This document shows positions 44,344 through 54,681 of a DNA stretch of 64,000 nt, piece after piece. How positions within the stretch are numbered: the first letter of the stretch is position 1; the number at the start of each line of letters is the position of its first letter. The DNA lies in contig NZ_CP073721.1 in the NCBI RefSeq assembly GCF_025264685.1, positions 7,147,501 through 7,211,500 on the forward strand, written 5' to 3'. The translations under genes and the position numbers were made by a program. The notes beneath the pieces are model-generated. The model searched no databases, had not been told where the DNA came from, and saw only the letters and a list, made by a program, of their open reading frames with translations. The stretch is from Dactylosporangium roseum (GTDB taxonomy: Bacteria > Actinomycetota > Actinomycetes > Mycobacteriales > Micromonosporaceae).

Positions 44344-45708
44344 GTGCGCTACTACGACAACGTCGTCGAGTTGGTGGGCAACACCCCCCTCGTCCGTCTC
44401 CGCAACGTCACCTCCGGCATCTCCGCCAAGGTCCTCGCCAAGGTCGAATACCTGAACCCCGGCGGCAGCGTGAAGGATCGCATCGCGCTGCGCATGGTCC
44501 AGGAGGCCGAGCGATCCGGCCTGCTCCAGCCGGGCGGGACGATCGTCGAGCCCACCTCCGGCAACACCGGGGTCGGGCTGGCACTGGTGGCCCAACTGCG
44601 GGGATACCGCTGCGTGTTCGTCTGCCCGGACAAGGTCAGCGAGGACAAGCAGAACGTCCTGCGGGCCTACGGCGCGGAGGTGGTCGTCTGCCCGACCGCC
44701 GTCGCCCCCGAGGACCCGCGGTCCTACTACAACGTGTCGGACCGTCTGGCCCGGGAGATCCCCGGGGCGTGGAAGCCCGACCAGTACGCCAACCCGGCCA
44801 ACCCCCGCTCGCACTACGAAACCACCGGACCCGAGGTCTGGGAGCAGACCGACGGCCGGGTCACGCACTTCGTCGCCGGTGTCGGCACCGGCGGCACGAT
44901 CTCCGGCGTGGGCCACTATCTCAAGGAGGTCTCCGGCGGCGCGGTCCAGATCATCGGCGCCGACCCGGAGGGCTCGGTGTACTCGGGCGGGACCGGCCGG
45001 CCGTACCTGGTCGAGGGCGTGGGCGAAGACTTCTGGCCGACCACGTACGACAAGACCATCTGCGACCAGATCGTCGAGATCTCCGACAAGGAGTCGTTCG
45101 AGCTGACCCGCCGCCTGGCCCGCGAGGAGGGCCTGCTCGTCGGCGGCTCCTGCGGCATGGCGGTGGCCGCGGCGCTGAAGGTCGCCCGCGAGGCTTCCGC
45201 CGACGCCGTGGTGGTCGTGCTGCTGCCCGACGGCGGCCGCGGCTACCTGTCGAAGATCTTCAACGACGATTGGATGGCGCGCTACGGTTTCCTCCGTACC
45301 GCCGAGGAGACCCCCACGGTCGCCGACGTCCTCACCGGCAAGGGCGGGCGGATGCCCGAGATGGTGCACGTCCACCCGAACGAGACGGTCCGCGACGCGA
45401 TCGACTACATGCGCGAATACGGCGTCTCCCAGCTACCGGTGCTCAAGGCCGAGCCGCCGGTCGTCACGGGCGAGGTGGCCGGCTCGATCGCGGAGCGCGA
45501 CCTGCTCGACGCCCTGTTCTCCGGCCAGGCCCACCTCCACGACATCGTCGAGCGCCACATGACCTCGCCGCTGCCCATGATCGGCGGCGGCCAGCCGGTC
45601 GGCGAGGCCGTGGCCCTGCTGGAAAAGGCCGACGCCGCGGTGGTACTGGTCGACGGCAAGCCCGCGGGCGTCATCACGCGCCAGGACCTGCTGGCCCACC
45701 TGACGTAG
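44344..45708 (+). CDS. cbs: Cystathionine beta-synthase
   Basis: Condenses homocysteine and serine (or O-acetylserine) to cystathionine, the reverse transsulfuration entry step; with metB/cystathionine lyase in this window it links methionine and cysteine. 454 residues: a PLP domain with Lys in NPGGSVKDRIA and EPTSGNTGVGLA, then two CBS domains (about 330-454). GTG 44344 lacks a ribosome site; a TATACGCT box ends about 8 bases before it, so leaderless translation is likely. Confidence 0.93.
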   Translation: MRYYDNVVELVGNTPLVRLRNVTSGISAKVLAKVEYLNPGGSVKDRIALRMVQEAERSGLLQPGGTIVEPTSGNTGVGLALVAQLRGYRCVFVCPDKVSEDKQNVLRAYGAEVVVCPTAVAPEDPRSYYNVSDRLAREIPGAWKPDQYANPANPRSHYETTGPEVWEQTDGRVTHFVAGVGTGGTISGVGHYLKEVSGGAVQIIGADPEGSVYSGGTGRPYLVEGVGEDFWPTTYDKTICDQIVEISDKESFELTRRLAREEGLLVGGSCGMAVAAALKVAREASADAVVVVLLPDGGRGYLSKIFNDDWMARYGFLRTAEETPTVADVLTGKGGRMPEMVHVHPNETVRDAIDYMREYGVSQLPVLKAEPPVVTGEVAGSIAERDLLDALFSGQAHLHDIVERHMTSPLPMIGGGQPVGEAVALLEKADAAVVLVDGKPAGVITRQDLLAHLT

Positions 45709-45718
45709 TCGTCTGCCC

Positions 45719-45810
45719 TGATCGTGGAGCGTTTTGGTCGCGTCCGCAGCGTCGCGTCCGCAGCGTGGCGTCCGCAGCGTCGCGCCCGCCGCCGAAACGC
45801 TCCACGATCA
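45719..45810. repeat. Long inverted repeat, family C copy 1, with internal 14-bp tandem repeats
   Basis: Perfect 16-bp arms TGATCGTGGAGCGTTT (45719-45734) and complement (45795-45810). Between them are three head-to-tail units of a CGCGTCCGCAGCGT-type 14-mer (45739-45780). The right arm contains the stop codon of the next minus-strand gene. It separates convergent genes. A related GTGGAGCGTT hairpin is at 55561-55598. Confidence 0.78.
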
Positions 45811-46131
45811 TGAGGACAGGGCGCGGCGAACAGCGTTCACGCGGTCCGCGGCCTGGACCACGTCGTCCGGGGAGCCGAACCTTGCGAGGTCCGCGGCGAC
45901 CACCCGCATCTGGTCCGGCAACGCCAGGTCGTTGTCCAGACGTGGAACCGGGACCGCCGGCCGGCCCTCCGCCTCCGCCGAGCGGTCGGCCAGCCACTGG
46001 ATCGCTTCGTGCACCAGGTCGGACCGGGCAGGCCCGGACACACTGGACGCCGCCCATCGGGACGGCGTCCAGTGTGCGACCTGTCCGATCAGCTTGCGCA
46101 CGGCAGCGCCGAGCTGATCTTCGTCGGGCAT
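45808..46131 (-). CDS. Conserved hypothetical protein
   Basis: 107 residues, mostly alpha-helical, without Cys or membrane segments: MPDEDQLGAAVRKLIGQVAHW, then DLVHEAIQWLADRSAEAEGR and a C-terminal ADLARFGSPDDVVQAADRV. Not recognised. ATG 46131 shares its A with the stop of the upstream Bax1-like gene (TGATG), so it is coupled to it. Its stop lies in the arm of the family C repeat. Confidence 0.75.
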   Translation of the reverse strand: MPDEDQLGAAVRKLIGQVAHWTPSRWAASSVSGPARSDLVHEAIQWLADRSAEAEGRPAVPVPRLDNDLALPDQMRVVAADLARFGSPDDVVQAADRVNAVRRALSS

Positions 46132-46928
46132 CAGCGTCGCAAGTAGCTCAGCAGGCGCAGAATCTCGTAGTACAGGAAGATCAGGCCGACCAGGATGCCG
46201 AAGGAGCAGTACCACGCGTACTTCTCCGGCAGGCCATACCGCACGCCCTGCTCGACGGCGTCGAAGTCGAGGATGAAGGTCAGCGCGGCCACCACGACCA
46301 CGACCAGGCTGAAGACGATCGGGAGCCAGCCGACCTTGCCGGTGGCGCTGTACTCACGCAGGCCCAGGTTGACGTCGAAGAGATAGAAGAGGAAGTTGGC
46401 CAGGCTGAGGACCACGACGCCGATGAGAGCGCCGACCACCATCTTCGTGAAACGTGGCGTGGCCCGCAGGACCCGCAGCTTGTAGAGCACCGCCATGACG
46501 GCGAAGATGCCGAAGGTGCCGATCACGGCCTGGATGACGATGCCGTCGTAGAAGCTCTCATACTGCCGGCTGAACAGGCCCAGCGCGACACCCTGCAAGG
46601 CGGCGTAGGCGATGATCACGGCCGGGTTGGTCACCCGCGCGAAGGCGATGACCAGGCCCAGCACGAGGCCGGCCACGACCGAGCCGATGAGGGCGATCGC
46701 GGTGGCCGCGCTGCCCGCCGGCAGGAGAACCCAGGCGCCGGCGCCGACGATGCCCGTGATCGCCAGCAGGGCGACCGTCCGGACGACAACGTCGTCCAGC
46801 GTCATCGTCCGCGGGGCGGCCTGCGGTGGATATCCCGGTGCGTAACCGGTGCCGTAACCCGCCACCGATGAACGCTCTTGTCGCGCCGCCTCGCCAAGGC
46901 GGGTGAGCACCGGATTGGAACTCTGCAC
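46131..46928 (-). CDS. Bax inhibitor-1/YccA family membrane protein
   Basis: 265 residues: a Gly/Tyr/Pro-rich N-terminus, then seven membrane helices from about residue 50 to the end. The C-terminal DFDAVEQGVRYGLPEKYAWY loop and final LVGLIFLYYEILRLLSYL helix are family hallmarks. GTG 46928 is six bases from GGAGG. Often proposed as a Ca2+ leak or stress membrane protein; not proven here. Confidence 0.9.
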   Translation of the reverse strand: MQSSNPVLTRLGEAARQERSSVAGYGTGYAPGYPPQAAPRTMTLDDVVVRTVALLAITGIVGAGAWVLLPAGSAATAIALIGSVVAGLVLGLVIAFARVTNPAVIIAYAALQGVALGLFSRQYESFYDGIVIQAVIGTFGIFAVMAVLYKLRVLRATPRFTKMVVGALIGVVVLSLANFLFYLFDVNLGLREYSATGKVGWLPIVFSLVVVVVAALTFILDFDAVEQGVRYGLPEKYAWYCSFGILVGLIFLYYEILRLLSYLRR

Positions 46929-47013
46929 GATCAGCCTCCAGGGGCGTCGCATTCACATGTACGACCAGGGTACCGCGAACATGACCATACAGTGGAGCGT
47001 GCGAGTTTGAGGG

Positions 47014-47094
47014 TGCCCGGGGCGGGGTTCGAACCCGCACGCCTCGCGGCAGCCGCTTTTAAGGCGGCCGTGTCTGCCGTTCCACCACCCGGGC
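47014..47094 (-). tRNA. tRNA-Leu (anticodon UAA), bldA-like
   Basis: An 81-nt class II tRNA with a 7-bp acceptor stem GCCCGGG/CCCGGGC, a T-arm GGGTTCGAACCC, a long variable arm and the anticodon loop CTTAAAA giving UAA, which reads UUA. The discriminator base is A. CCA is not fully encoded. In Streptomyces the equivalent gene is bldA, which limits translation of TTA-containing developmental and secondary-metabolism genes. Assignment as the functional bldA equivalent is inferred from the anticodon. Confidence 0.93.
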
Positions 47095-47170
47095 GTAGAA
47101 ACGCGTCTCACGGTAGCCCGTCCGACGAACCATCAACACCGACAAGGGGACGGCCGTTACTGTCGTCCGG

Positions 47171-48952
47171 GTGACCAGCGCTCCACGGACCGACGAGGCG
47201 GAGATGGCGCCGCCGGCGGCCACAGCATCGACCGCTCCGCCGTTGCGTGATCGCCGCGCATGGCCTATGGCGGGGCTCGCGGACACCGGCGTCGGCCTGC
47301 TGTTCGCCTTGGCCGCGGCGCTGCTGACGCACGGCCTCTGGGCCGATCCGGCCCGCCGGACACTTGCGCTGAACCCGAACGACCAGGCGCTCGACGAGTG
47401 GTTCCTCGCCTACGCCACCCGAGCGTACCGCGGCGACTTCAGCCTGGTCACGGGCATGCTGAACGCCCCCGACGGGGTCAACCTGCTGGCCAACGCCTCG
47501 CTCATCGGGATGGGACTGCTGTTCGCGCCGGTCACGCTGGCCTTCGGCGTCCCGTACACCTTCGCCCTCCTTGTGGGGATGAACCTCGCGGCGACGGGAA
47601 TCGGGTGGTATCTGCTGTTCGCCCGGACCATGGGCATGCACCGGCTGGCGGCGGGGATCGGCGGCGCCTTCACCGCGTTCGCGCCGGGCATGGTCTCGCA
47701 GTCGAACGGCCACCTGCACATGACCGCCGGCTGGCTGGTCCCGCCGATCGTGTGGTGCCTCGTGAAGCTGAACCGCGAGCGTGACCACGTCATCCGGCGG
47801 GGACTGCTGCTCGGCGGGTTGATCACCGCGCAGTTCTTCGTCGGCGAGGAGGTCCTCTTCCTGGCCGCGGTCACGCTGGGCCTGTTCGGCCTGGTGTACG
47901 CCGCCGTGGCACGGCCGCCGCTGCGGTCGGTTCTCGCCGGGCTCGCCATCGCGGGCGGGCTGTCGACCGCGCTCCTCGCCTACCCGATCTGGTTGCAGTT
48001 CCACGGACCGCAGAGCGCCGACGGCGGGGTGTTCCTGCCCGACTTCTTCTCCGCCGACCTGCTCAGTTTCACCACCGTCTCACCACTCTCCCTGGCCGGC
48101 GGCGACGACGCCGCGAAGCTGGTCAGCGGGCCCGCGGAGTACACCGCCTTCTTCGGCTGGCCGGTGCTGCTCGTGGTGCTCGGCGCGACGCTGTGGATGT
48201 GGCGGCGCGCCACGGTGGTCGCGGCCGCGCTCACCACTGTCGTGCTCTGCCTGCTCGCGCTCGGCCCACGGGTCGCGATCGACGACCGGCAGACCGAGCA
48301 GTGGGCCCCGTTCGCGCTGCTGTCCGGCCTGCCGGTGATCGAGTCCGCGCTGCCGACCCGGTTCGCCCTGGCCGCCATACCGCTGATCGCCTACATCCTG
48401 GCCCGAACCGTGCACACCGCCATCACCCGGACCGAAAGCCTCGGCCTGCTCGTGCCGATGGTCGTCGTGGCCGCGCTCGCCCCGCTGGTGCCGGCGCCGC
48501 TGCCCGTCCAGGAACGCCCCGCCGCGCCACGGTTCTTCACGCAGGGGTACTGGCGGGGCTACGTCCCAGAGAACGGCACGGTGGTCCCGGTGCCGCTGCC
48601 CGACCCGCAGGACCCGCAGGCGATGCGCTGGGCGGCGGCGACCGGCGTCGCGTTCGCCCTGCCGCAGGGATGGTTCATCGGCCCGTACGGCCGCGACGGC
48701 CGGGCCGCCGTGGGCGTCTACTCCCAGCCGACGGCCCAGTTGCTCAAACGGGTCGCGCAGAACGGCACCCCGCCCGGGCTCGGCGACGACGACCGGATCG
48801 CGTTGCGCCGGGACATCGCCCACTGGCGCGCGTCGTGTTTCGTGCTCGCCGACTGGCAGCCCAACCACACCGTGCTCAAGGACACCCTCGACGCGCTGCT
48901 CGGCCCGGGCGAGCGGGTCGCCGACGTCTGGGTCTGGCGAGCCCGCTCGTGA
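47171..48952 (+). CDS. Multi-pass membrane protein, GT-C glycosyltransferase-like
   Basis: 593 residues with about 10-11 membrane helices, a first loop containing NPNDQALDEWFLAYATR (an acidic loop after the first helix, typical of GT-C enzymes), and a C-terminal soluble domain (about 440-593). Similar actinomycete proteins are annotated as glycosyltransferase or DUF2079-like. Donor and acceptor are unknown. GTG 47171 has no clear ribosome site. Divergent from the tRNA. Confidence 0.7.
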   Translation: MTSAPRTDEAEMAPPAATASTAPPLRDRRAWPMAGLADTGVGLLFALAAALLTHGLWADPARRTLALNPNDQALDEWFLAYATRAYRGDFSLVTGMLNAPDGVNLLANASLIGMGLLFAPVTLAFGVPYTFALLVGMNLAATGIGWYLLFARTMGMHRLAAGIGGAFTAFAPGMVSQSNGHLHMTAGWLVPPIVWCLVKLNRERDHVIRRGLLLGGLITAQFFVGEEVLFLAAVTLGLFGLVYAAVARPPLRSVLAGLAIAGGLSTALLAYPIWLQFHGPQSADGGVFLPDFFSADLLSFTTVSPLSLAGGDDAAKLVSGPAEYTAFFGWPVLLVVLGATLWMWRRATVVAAALTTVVLCLLALGPRVAIDDRQTEQWAPFALLSGLPVIESALPTRFALAAIPLIAYILARTVHTAITRTESLGLLVPMVVVAALAPLVPAPLPVQERPAAPRFFTQGYWRGYVPENGTVVPVPLPDPQDPQAMRWAAATGVAFALPQGWFIGPYGRDGRAAVGVYSQPTAQLLKRVAQNGTPPGLGDDDRIALRRDIAHWRASCFVLADWQPNHTVLKDTLDALLGPGERVADVWVWRARS

Positions 48953-48956
48953 GCCG

Positions 48957-50318
48957 CTAAGCCGCGATGCGGTCGTGCCCGGTCCGCACCGGCAGCGGGA
49001 TCGGCTGGGTGACCTCGGTGAAGGCCTCCCGCGGCTCGTGCAGTGAGCCCAGCGCGACGACCTCGCGGCGCAGGACGAGCTGGAGGGTCCAGTCGACCAG
49101 CACCCGGATCTTCCGGTTCAGGGTGGGGATCCGGCTGAGGTGGTACGTCCTGTGCATGAACCACGCCGGCACGCCGCGCACCTTGATGCCGTAGACCCGC
49201 GCCGCGCCCTTGTAGAGGCCGAGGCCCGCCACCGAGCCCACGTGCTTGTGCTTGTAGTCGACCGGCGCGTGCCCGCGGACCACGGCGGCGATGTTGTCCG
49301 CCAGCCGGGAGGCCTGCCGGACCGCGTGCTGCGCGCTCGGCGAGCACAGCGCGCCGGGCTCGTCCGCGGTCAGGTCGGGCACCGCGGCGCAGTCGCCGGC
49401 GCTCCAGGCGCCCTCGACCACCTTGCCGTCGGCGTCCACGACCTGCAGCGTCGGCTTGCAGATGAGCGCACCGCGCTGGTTGCGCGGCAGGTCAGTGTCC
49501 TGGAGCATCGGGTGCGGCTTGACGCCGGCGGTCCACACGATGGTGTCGGCCTCGAAGCGGTCGCCGTCGGAGAGCTCGACGACGCCGTCGACACACGACT
49601 CGAGCCGCGTGCCGAGCCGGATGTCGATGTTACGCCTGATGAGCTGGGCGACGGTGTAGGCGCCCATCTCCGCGCCGACCTCGGGCAGGATCCGGTTGGC
49701 CGCCTCGACCAGAACGAAGTGGACCTCGTCCTTCGGGATCTCCGGGTAGTAGCGCAGCGCGCCGCGGACCATGTCCTCCATCTCGGCCAGGGCCTCGATG
49801 CCGGCGTAGCCGCCGCCGACGAAGACGAAGGTCAGCGCGCGCCGGCGGGTCGCCGGGTCGGCGGTCGTGACCGCGACGTCGAGCCGGTCGAGCACGCTGT
49901 TGCGCAGGTAGATGGCCTCGCCGATGGTCTTGAAGCCGACCGCCTGCTCGCGCAGGCCGGGGATCGGCAGCGTGCGCGACACCGAGCCGGGCGCCACCAC
50001 AATGTGGTCGTACGGCACCTCTCGGGCCGGGCCGATGATCGGCTGGACGATGGCGACCTTCCGCGCGTGCTCGATGCTCGTGACCGTGCCGGACAGCACG
50101 TGGCAGCGCTTGAGCTCGCGCCGCAGCGGCACCACCGTGTGCCGCGGTGAGATGTTGCCGGCCGCCGACTCGGGCAGGAAGGGCTGGTAGGTCATGTGCG
50201 GCTGAGGGTCGACGACGGTGACCTCAGCCTCGTGGAGGTGGAGCTTCTTGGACAGTCGCAGGGCAGCGTAGAGGCCGACGTGCCCGGCACCGACGATGAG
50301 GATTCGCTTCGCAGCCAC
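48957..50318 (-). CDS. ndh: Type II NADH dehydrogenase (NDH-2)
   Basis: Non-proton-pumping, FAD-containing NADH:menaquinone oxidoreductase at the inner membrane face. 453 residues; N-terminal FAD motif VGAGHVGLYAAL, second nucleotide motif VFVGGGYAGIEALAEM, and the FAD-closing WSAGDCAAVPD. The C-terminal part (AWFMHRTYHLSRIPTLNR) is the amphipathic membrane-binding region. GTG 50318. A GTAAC-GGGC-GTTAC palindrome lies about 60 bp upstream. Confidence 0.88.
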   Translation of the reverse strand: MAAKRILIVGAGHVGLYAALRLSKKLHLHEAEVTVVDPQPHMTYQPFLPESAAGNISPRHTVVPLRRELKRCHVLSGTVTSIEHARKVAIVQPIIGPAREVPYDHIVVAPGSVSRTLPIPGLREQAVGFKTIGEAIYLRNSVLDRLDVAVTTADPATRRRALTFVFVGGGYAGIEALAEMEDMVRGALRYYPEIPKDEVHFVLVEAANRILPEVGAEMGAYTVAQLIRRNIDIRLGTRLESCVDGVVELSDGDRFEADTIVWTAGVKPHPMLQDTDLPRNQRGALICKPTLQVVDADGKVVEGAWSAGDCAAVPDLTADEPGALCSPSAQHAVRQASRLADNIAAVVRGHAPVDYKHKHVGSVAGLGLYKGAARVYGIKVRGVPAWFMHRTYHLSRIPTLNRKIRVLVDWTLQLVLRREVVALGSLHEPREAFTEVTQPIPLPVRTGHDRIAA

Positions 50319-50370
50319 GTCGACAACGCTAACGACGGACAGGGGTTAAGAGCAGTCAGGCCACAGACAT

Positions 50371-50384
50371 GTAACGGGCGTTAC
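50371..50384. promoter_or_regulatory. GTAAC-N4-GTTAC palindrome upstream of ndh
   Basis: A short perfect inverted repeat, with another GTTAC at 50392-50396, 50-70 bp upstream of the ndh start. It fits a regulator site, but it does not match the Rex consensus I know. Low certainty because it is short. Confidence 0.3.
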
Positions 50385-50438
50385 CTGAGCTGTTACGCGG
50401 ACCACACAGCCTCGAAGCCGATCGATGGCCGTCGGCGG

Positions 50439-51008
50439 TCAGGCACGCCGCGCGACGAGCCATGCCAGCGCACCGGCGGCCACCACGCCGACCAGCGAGG
50501 CCACCAGGAACACCGGGCCGGCGACCAGTTCGACCACGGCCAGGAGCACCACGCTCACGATCGCGCTGACCGCGACGATCCCGCCGGCACGCAGCAGCCA
50601 GCCGAGAAGCACCCCGGGTGCGACGACGGCGTCGTACGGCAGCACCGCGGCCAGCGCGGCGAGGGAGTGCATCAGGTACAGCGCCGTCGACAGGGCGATC
50701 AGCCGTGTGACGGTGAGCGGCTGGTCGTACACGAGGGTCCCGATCAGCCAGCCGAACGCGCAGGCGAAGACGGCCAGGCCCACCATGCGGCCACGCGGGA
50801 AGGCGGCCGGCAGCAGGGCGACGACCCCCGCGACGACGATGCCGGCGAGGTTCCGCGTCACCTGGGACGGGAACGCCAGCACCATGGACAGCGCGGCGAA
50901 CACCGCGATGCCCAGCCGGACCAGCAGCGGCCCGGCGGCGGCCCGTTCCCGCACGTCCTTGAACCGGCCGACCCGCCCGGCGAGGTATTCCTGCAATTCG
51001 CCGATCAT
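50439..51008 (-). CDS. Hypothetical multi-pass membrane protein of the MoxR-DUF58 operon
   Basis: 189 residues with about five hydrophobic spans (about 30-48, 52-68, 73-92, 100-122, 130-180). ATG 51008 overlaps the DUF58 stop (ATGA), so it is the last gene of a five-gene coupled operon. Function unknown; perhaps a membrane partner of the DUF58 protein. Confidence 0.78.
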   Translation of the reverse strand: MIGELQEYLAGRVGRFKDVRERAAAGPLLVRLGIAVFAALSMVLAFPSQVTRNLAGIVVAGVVALLPAAFPRGRMVGLAVFACAFGWLIGTLVYDQPLTVTRLIALSTALYLMHSLAALAAVLPYDAVVAPGVLLGWLLRAGGIVAVSAIVSVVLLAVVELVAGPVFLVASLVGVVAAGALAWLVARRA

Positions 51009-52325
51009 GCGGTCACCGTCCGTCCGACCGCCACGCGCGCGACGCCGCGCAGCACCTCGTCGAGGCTGCCGGCGCCGCCCCACGCCACCACGGGGACGCC
51101 GTGCTCGCGCAACTGGGCGATGATGTTCTGCCGCTCCAGGGCCCACAGCCGCTGCGGGATGTCGCCCCAATCGCCGGAGGAGCGCTTCGGCAGTACGGGC
51201 GTGCCGAGCGTGTCGACGGCGACCACGAACCTGCCGGCCCGGGCGAGGTTCGCCAGCATCGCCGCCGAGCGGATGTCCAGCAGCGGGGTGAGCACCATGA
51301 CCAGGGCGTTGCCCTGCACCATGTGCGGGCCGAACGACGACGGCGGCGGCTCGTCGGCGTTGCCCGCCGGCGCGACGTCGAGCAACCACTCCAGCGTGGT
51401 CATGTAGTGCCGGCGGCCGCTGGCGGCGCGCAGGTGCCGGACGGTCCCACCGTACTGGAGCAGCGCCACCCGGTCGCCGCGGTGCAGGTAGTGCTCGGCG
51501 ATGCCCGCCGCGGCGCGGACGGTCGTGTCCAGCACGGAGGCCCGGCCCTCGATGCCGCCGGAGCGGCCGGCCTCGTGCAGCGCGTCGAGCAGGACGACAA
51601 CCTCGGCGTCGCGGTCGGACAGCGTGCTCACCACGTGGATCTCACGGGTGCGCAGCGAGACCCGCCAGTCGATGCGGCGCAGCCGGTCGCCGGGGCCGAA
51701 CCGGCGCACGCCGGCCAGCTCGCCGCCCTCGCCGGTGCGGCGGGAGCGGTGCCCGCCGACGTGCCCGGCGGCGCGGGGCACGGCCTCGGCGGCGTCGAAG
51801 TGCTCGATCGCCGGATACGCCTTCAGGGACAGCGCCGGCGCCCGCACGGCCCGGCTGACGAGCAGGCCGTCGGCGGCGATCGCATGCGCGGTGACCGGGC
51901 CGAGCGGGTGCCGGCCCCAGCGCAGCACCCGGCCGGCGAGGTCGACACCGGCGACGGTGCCGGGCTGGACGTCGACGGCGTACGGGCGGTCGGAGTGCTG
52001 GAGGCGCACCCACTCGGGCACCACCAGCCGGACGACCACCAGGTCGAAGCCGGAGGGGTTGGGGTTGCCGACGTCGACCCGGACGTCGAGGTCGCCGCCC
52101 TCGACGAGGAACGGCTCGGCGGCGGTCACGGCGACCGTCGGCGTGCGGGCGGGGTGGCGCACCAGCGAGATCGCGGTGCCGAGCGCGAACGGCACGGCCA
52201 GCACGACCAGGTCGAAGCGGCCGGTGAGCACGGCGACGAGCACGAGCACGCCGGAGACCAGCACCGCCCGGCCCAGCGCGTGGGTCGGCTCGAACGGCCG
52301 CGCGTGGGACCGGGGCCCCGGTGTG

Positions 52326-52333
<8 letters not shown>
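51005..52333 (-). CDS. DUF58 domain-containing membrane protein
   Basis: 442 residues: two N-terminal membrane helices (about 22-60), an Ig-like segment, and the DUF58 domain with the RRFGPGDRLRRIDWRVS signature (about 210-226), then a von Willebrand A-like region (VVLLDALH). DUF58 proteins partner with MoxR ATPases. It overlaps the moxR gene by eight bases. Confidence 0.9.
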
Positions 52334-53311
<978 letters not shown>

Positions 53312-53315
<4 letters not shown>

Positions 53316-53956
53316 AGCGCCTCCACCTTCGCGACGATCGATGCTACGTCCCGCGGGCTCGGCACGCGGGACGGTGTGTAGTGCAGCAACTGCCACAGCT
53401 CCGCACCGACGATCCGGCGGGCCTGCTCCGGGGCGCTGCTCAACGTGATGCCGTACCGCTGGCGCAGCCTCCCGTCGACGAGGTCGCTCACGCGCGGTAC
53501 GACCAACGCGGCGAACCTGCCGGGGTCACGCTCACCCCAGACGAGGCGGTCGTCCCACTTGCCGATCGCGAGCCGCAACCCGTCGCCGGTCGGCACAGGG
53601 TCGCGCAGCCGCAGCCGATCGGTGGCGGGGTCGGGCGGGCGGACCGGCTCGAGGCCCTTGCCGGTGACCTCGGCCGGTATCTCTTCGGCGCGGACCTGGC
53701 GCAGCACCTCGTGCATGATCTGGGTGGCCACGATCGTCAGGAGGACCAGCGGATAGGAGATGCTGTAGCGGGCCGTCCAGAGCACGCCCCAGCCGACCGT
53801 GGTCAGCGCGACCGCCACGAACAGCCGCCGGATCCACCACCGGCCGTCGAACGGCCGCGACGGCCGCCGGACCGGGCGCGGGTCGGCGCGCACGGTCGCG
53901 CGCCCGGCGTCGAAGAGCTCGTCGAGGCCGACCATCTCGTCGCGGTCACGCGCCAC
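53312..53956 (-). CDS. Hypothetical membrane-anchored protein in the MoxR operon
   Basis: 214 residues. Two membrane helices (about 43-60 and 66-82), then a soluble domain with a short KWDDRLVWGERDP stretch and a C-terminal helical part. Not recognised. Overlaps the DUF4129 gene (11 bases) and moxR (4 bases), so it is produced with them. Confidence 0.78.
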
Positions 53957-54668
53957 CCGTCACCCCTCCCTGTGCGACCCCGGCCAGTTCCGCGCGGAGC
54001 TGGCGCAGCGCCTCGATCGCGGCCCGGCGGGACCGCTCGTCGACCGGGTGCGTGGCGTACCGCGCCTCGCGGTACACCTCGGCGAGCCCTTCCAGCGTCG
54101 GCCGGCTCACCCGGTGGCCGCTCAGCAGCCGCGTGACCAGTTCGGTCGGGCTGTCCCCGATCAGCCGCGGGGTGCCGGCCGCGGCGGCGGCCCGCTCCAG
54201 GCGCACCCAGCAGGCGATCACCGCGCGCCTCGGGTCGCCGTCGGTGTCGGACAGCTCGGAGAGGCCGGCGTCGACGGCGGCGATGACCTCCTGCCCGGTG
54301 TCGGGCGTCATCGGCGTGGCCGCCTGCGGCTCGACGAACAGGCGCGGCTTCCGCTTCGGCGCGGCGTTGCGCAGCAGCATGACCACGAGGCCGGCGATCA
54401 GGGCGAGCACGACCGCCGCGCAGAGCGCCACGGCCGCGTACATCAACCAGTCGGGGGTCGAGAACGCCGAGCCGCCGCCCTGTTCACCGGCGACGGTCGG
54501 TAACGCGGTCACCTCGGCGGTCGGCCGGGGCGGCGGGCTCGTGGCCTCCGGCGGCGGCACCGGCAGGTTCGTGATCTCCGGCGACGAGGTGGACGCCGCC
54601 ACGGCCCCGACGCCGAGCACCGCGACGACGGCCAGCACCGGCAACCAGCGGTTGGTGGTGCGGTCCAT
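53946..54668 (-). CDS. DUF4129 domain-containing membrane protein
   Basis: 240 residues: an N-terminal signal/anchor (about 8-25), a proline-rich linker, one membrane helix (about 72-98), and a C-terminal DUF4129 domain (CWVRLERAAAAAGTPRLIGDSP, EGLAEVYREARYATHPVDE). DUF4129 commonly occurs with MoxR and transglutaminase-like genes; no transglutaminase is present here. First gene of the five-gene operon. Confidence 0.85.
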   Translation of the reverse strand: MDRTTNRWLPVLAVVAVLGVGAVAASTSSPEITNLPVPPPEATSPPPRPTAEVTALPTVAGEQGGGSAFSTPDWLMYAAVALCAAVVLALIAGLVVMLLRNAAPKRKPRLFVEPQAATPMTPDTGQEVIAAVDAGLSELSDTDGDPRRAVIACWVRLERAAAAAGTPRLIGDSPTELVTRLLSGHRVSRPTLEGLAEVYREARYATHPVDERSRRAAIEALRQLRAELAGVAQGGVTGGA

Positions 54669-54681
54669 GAAATCCCGTCGC

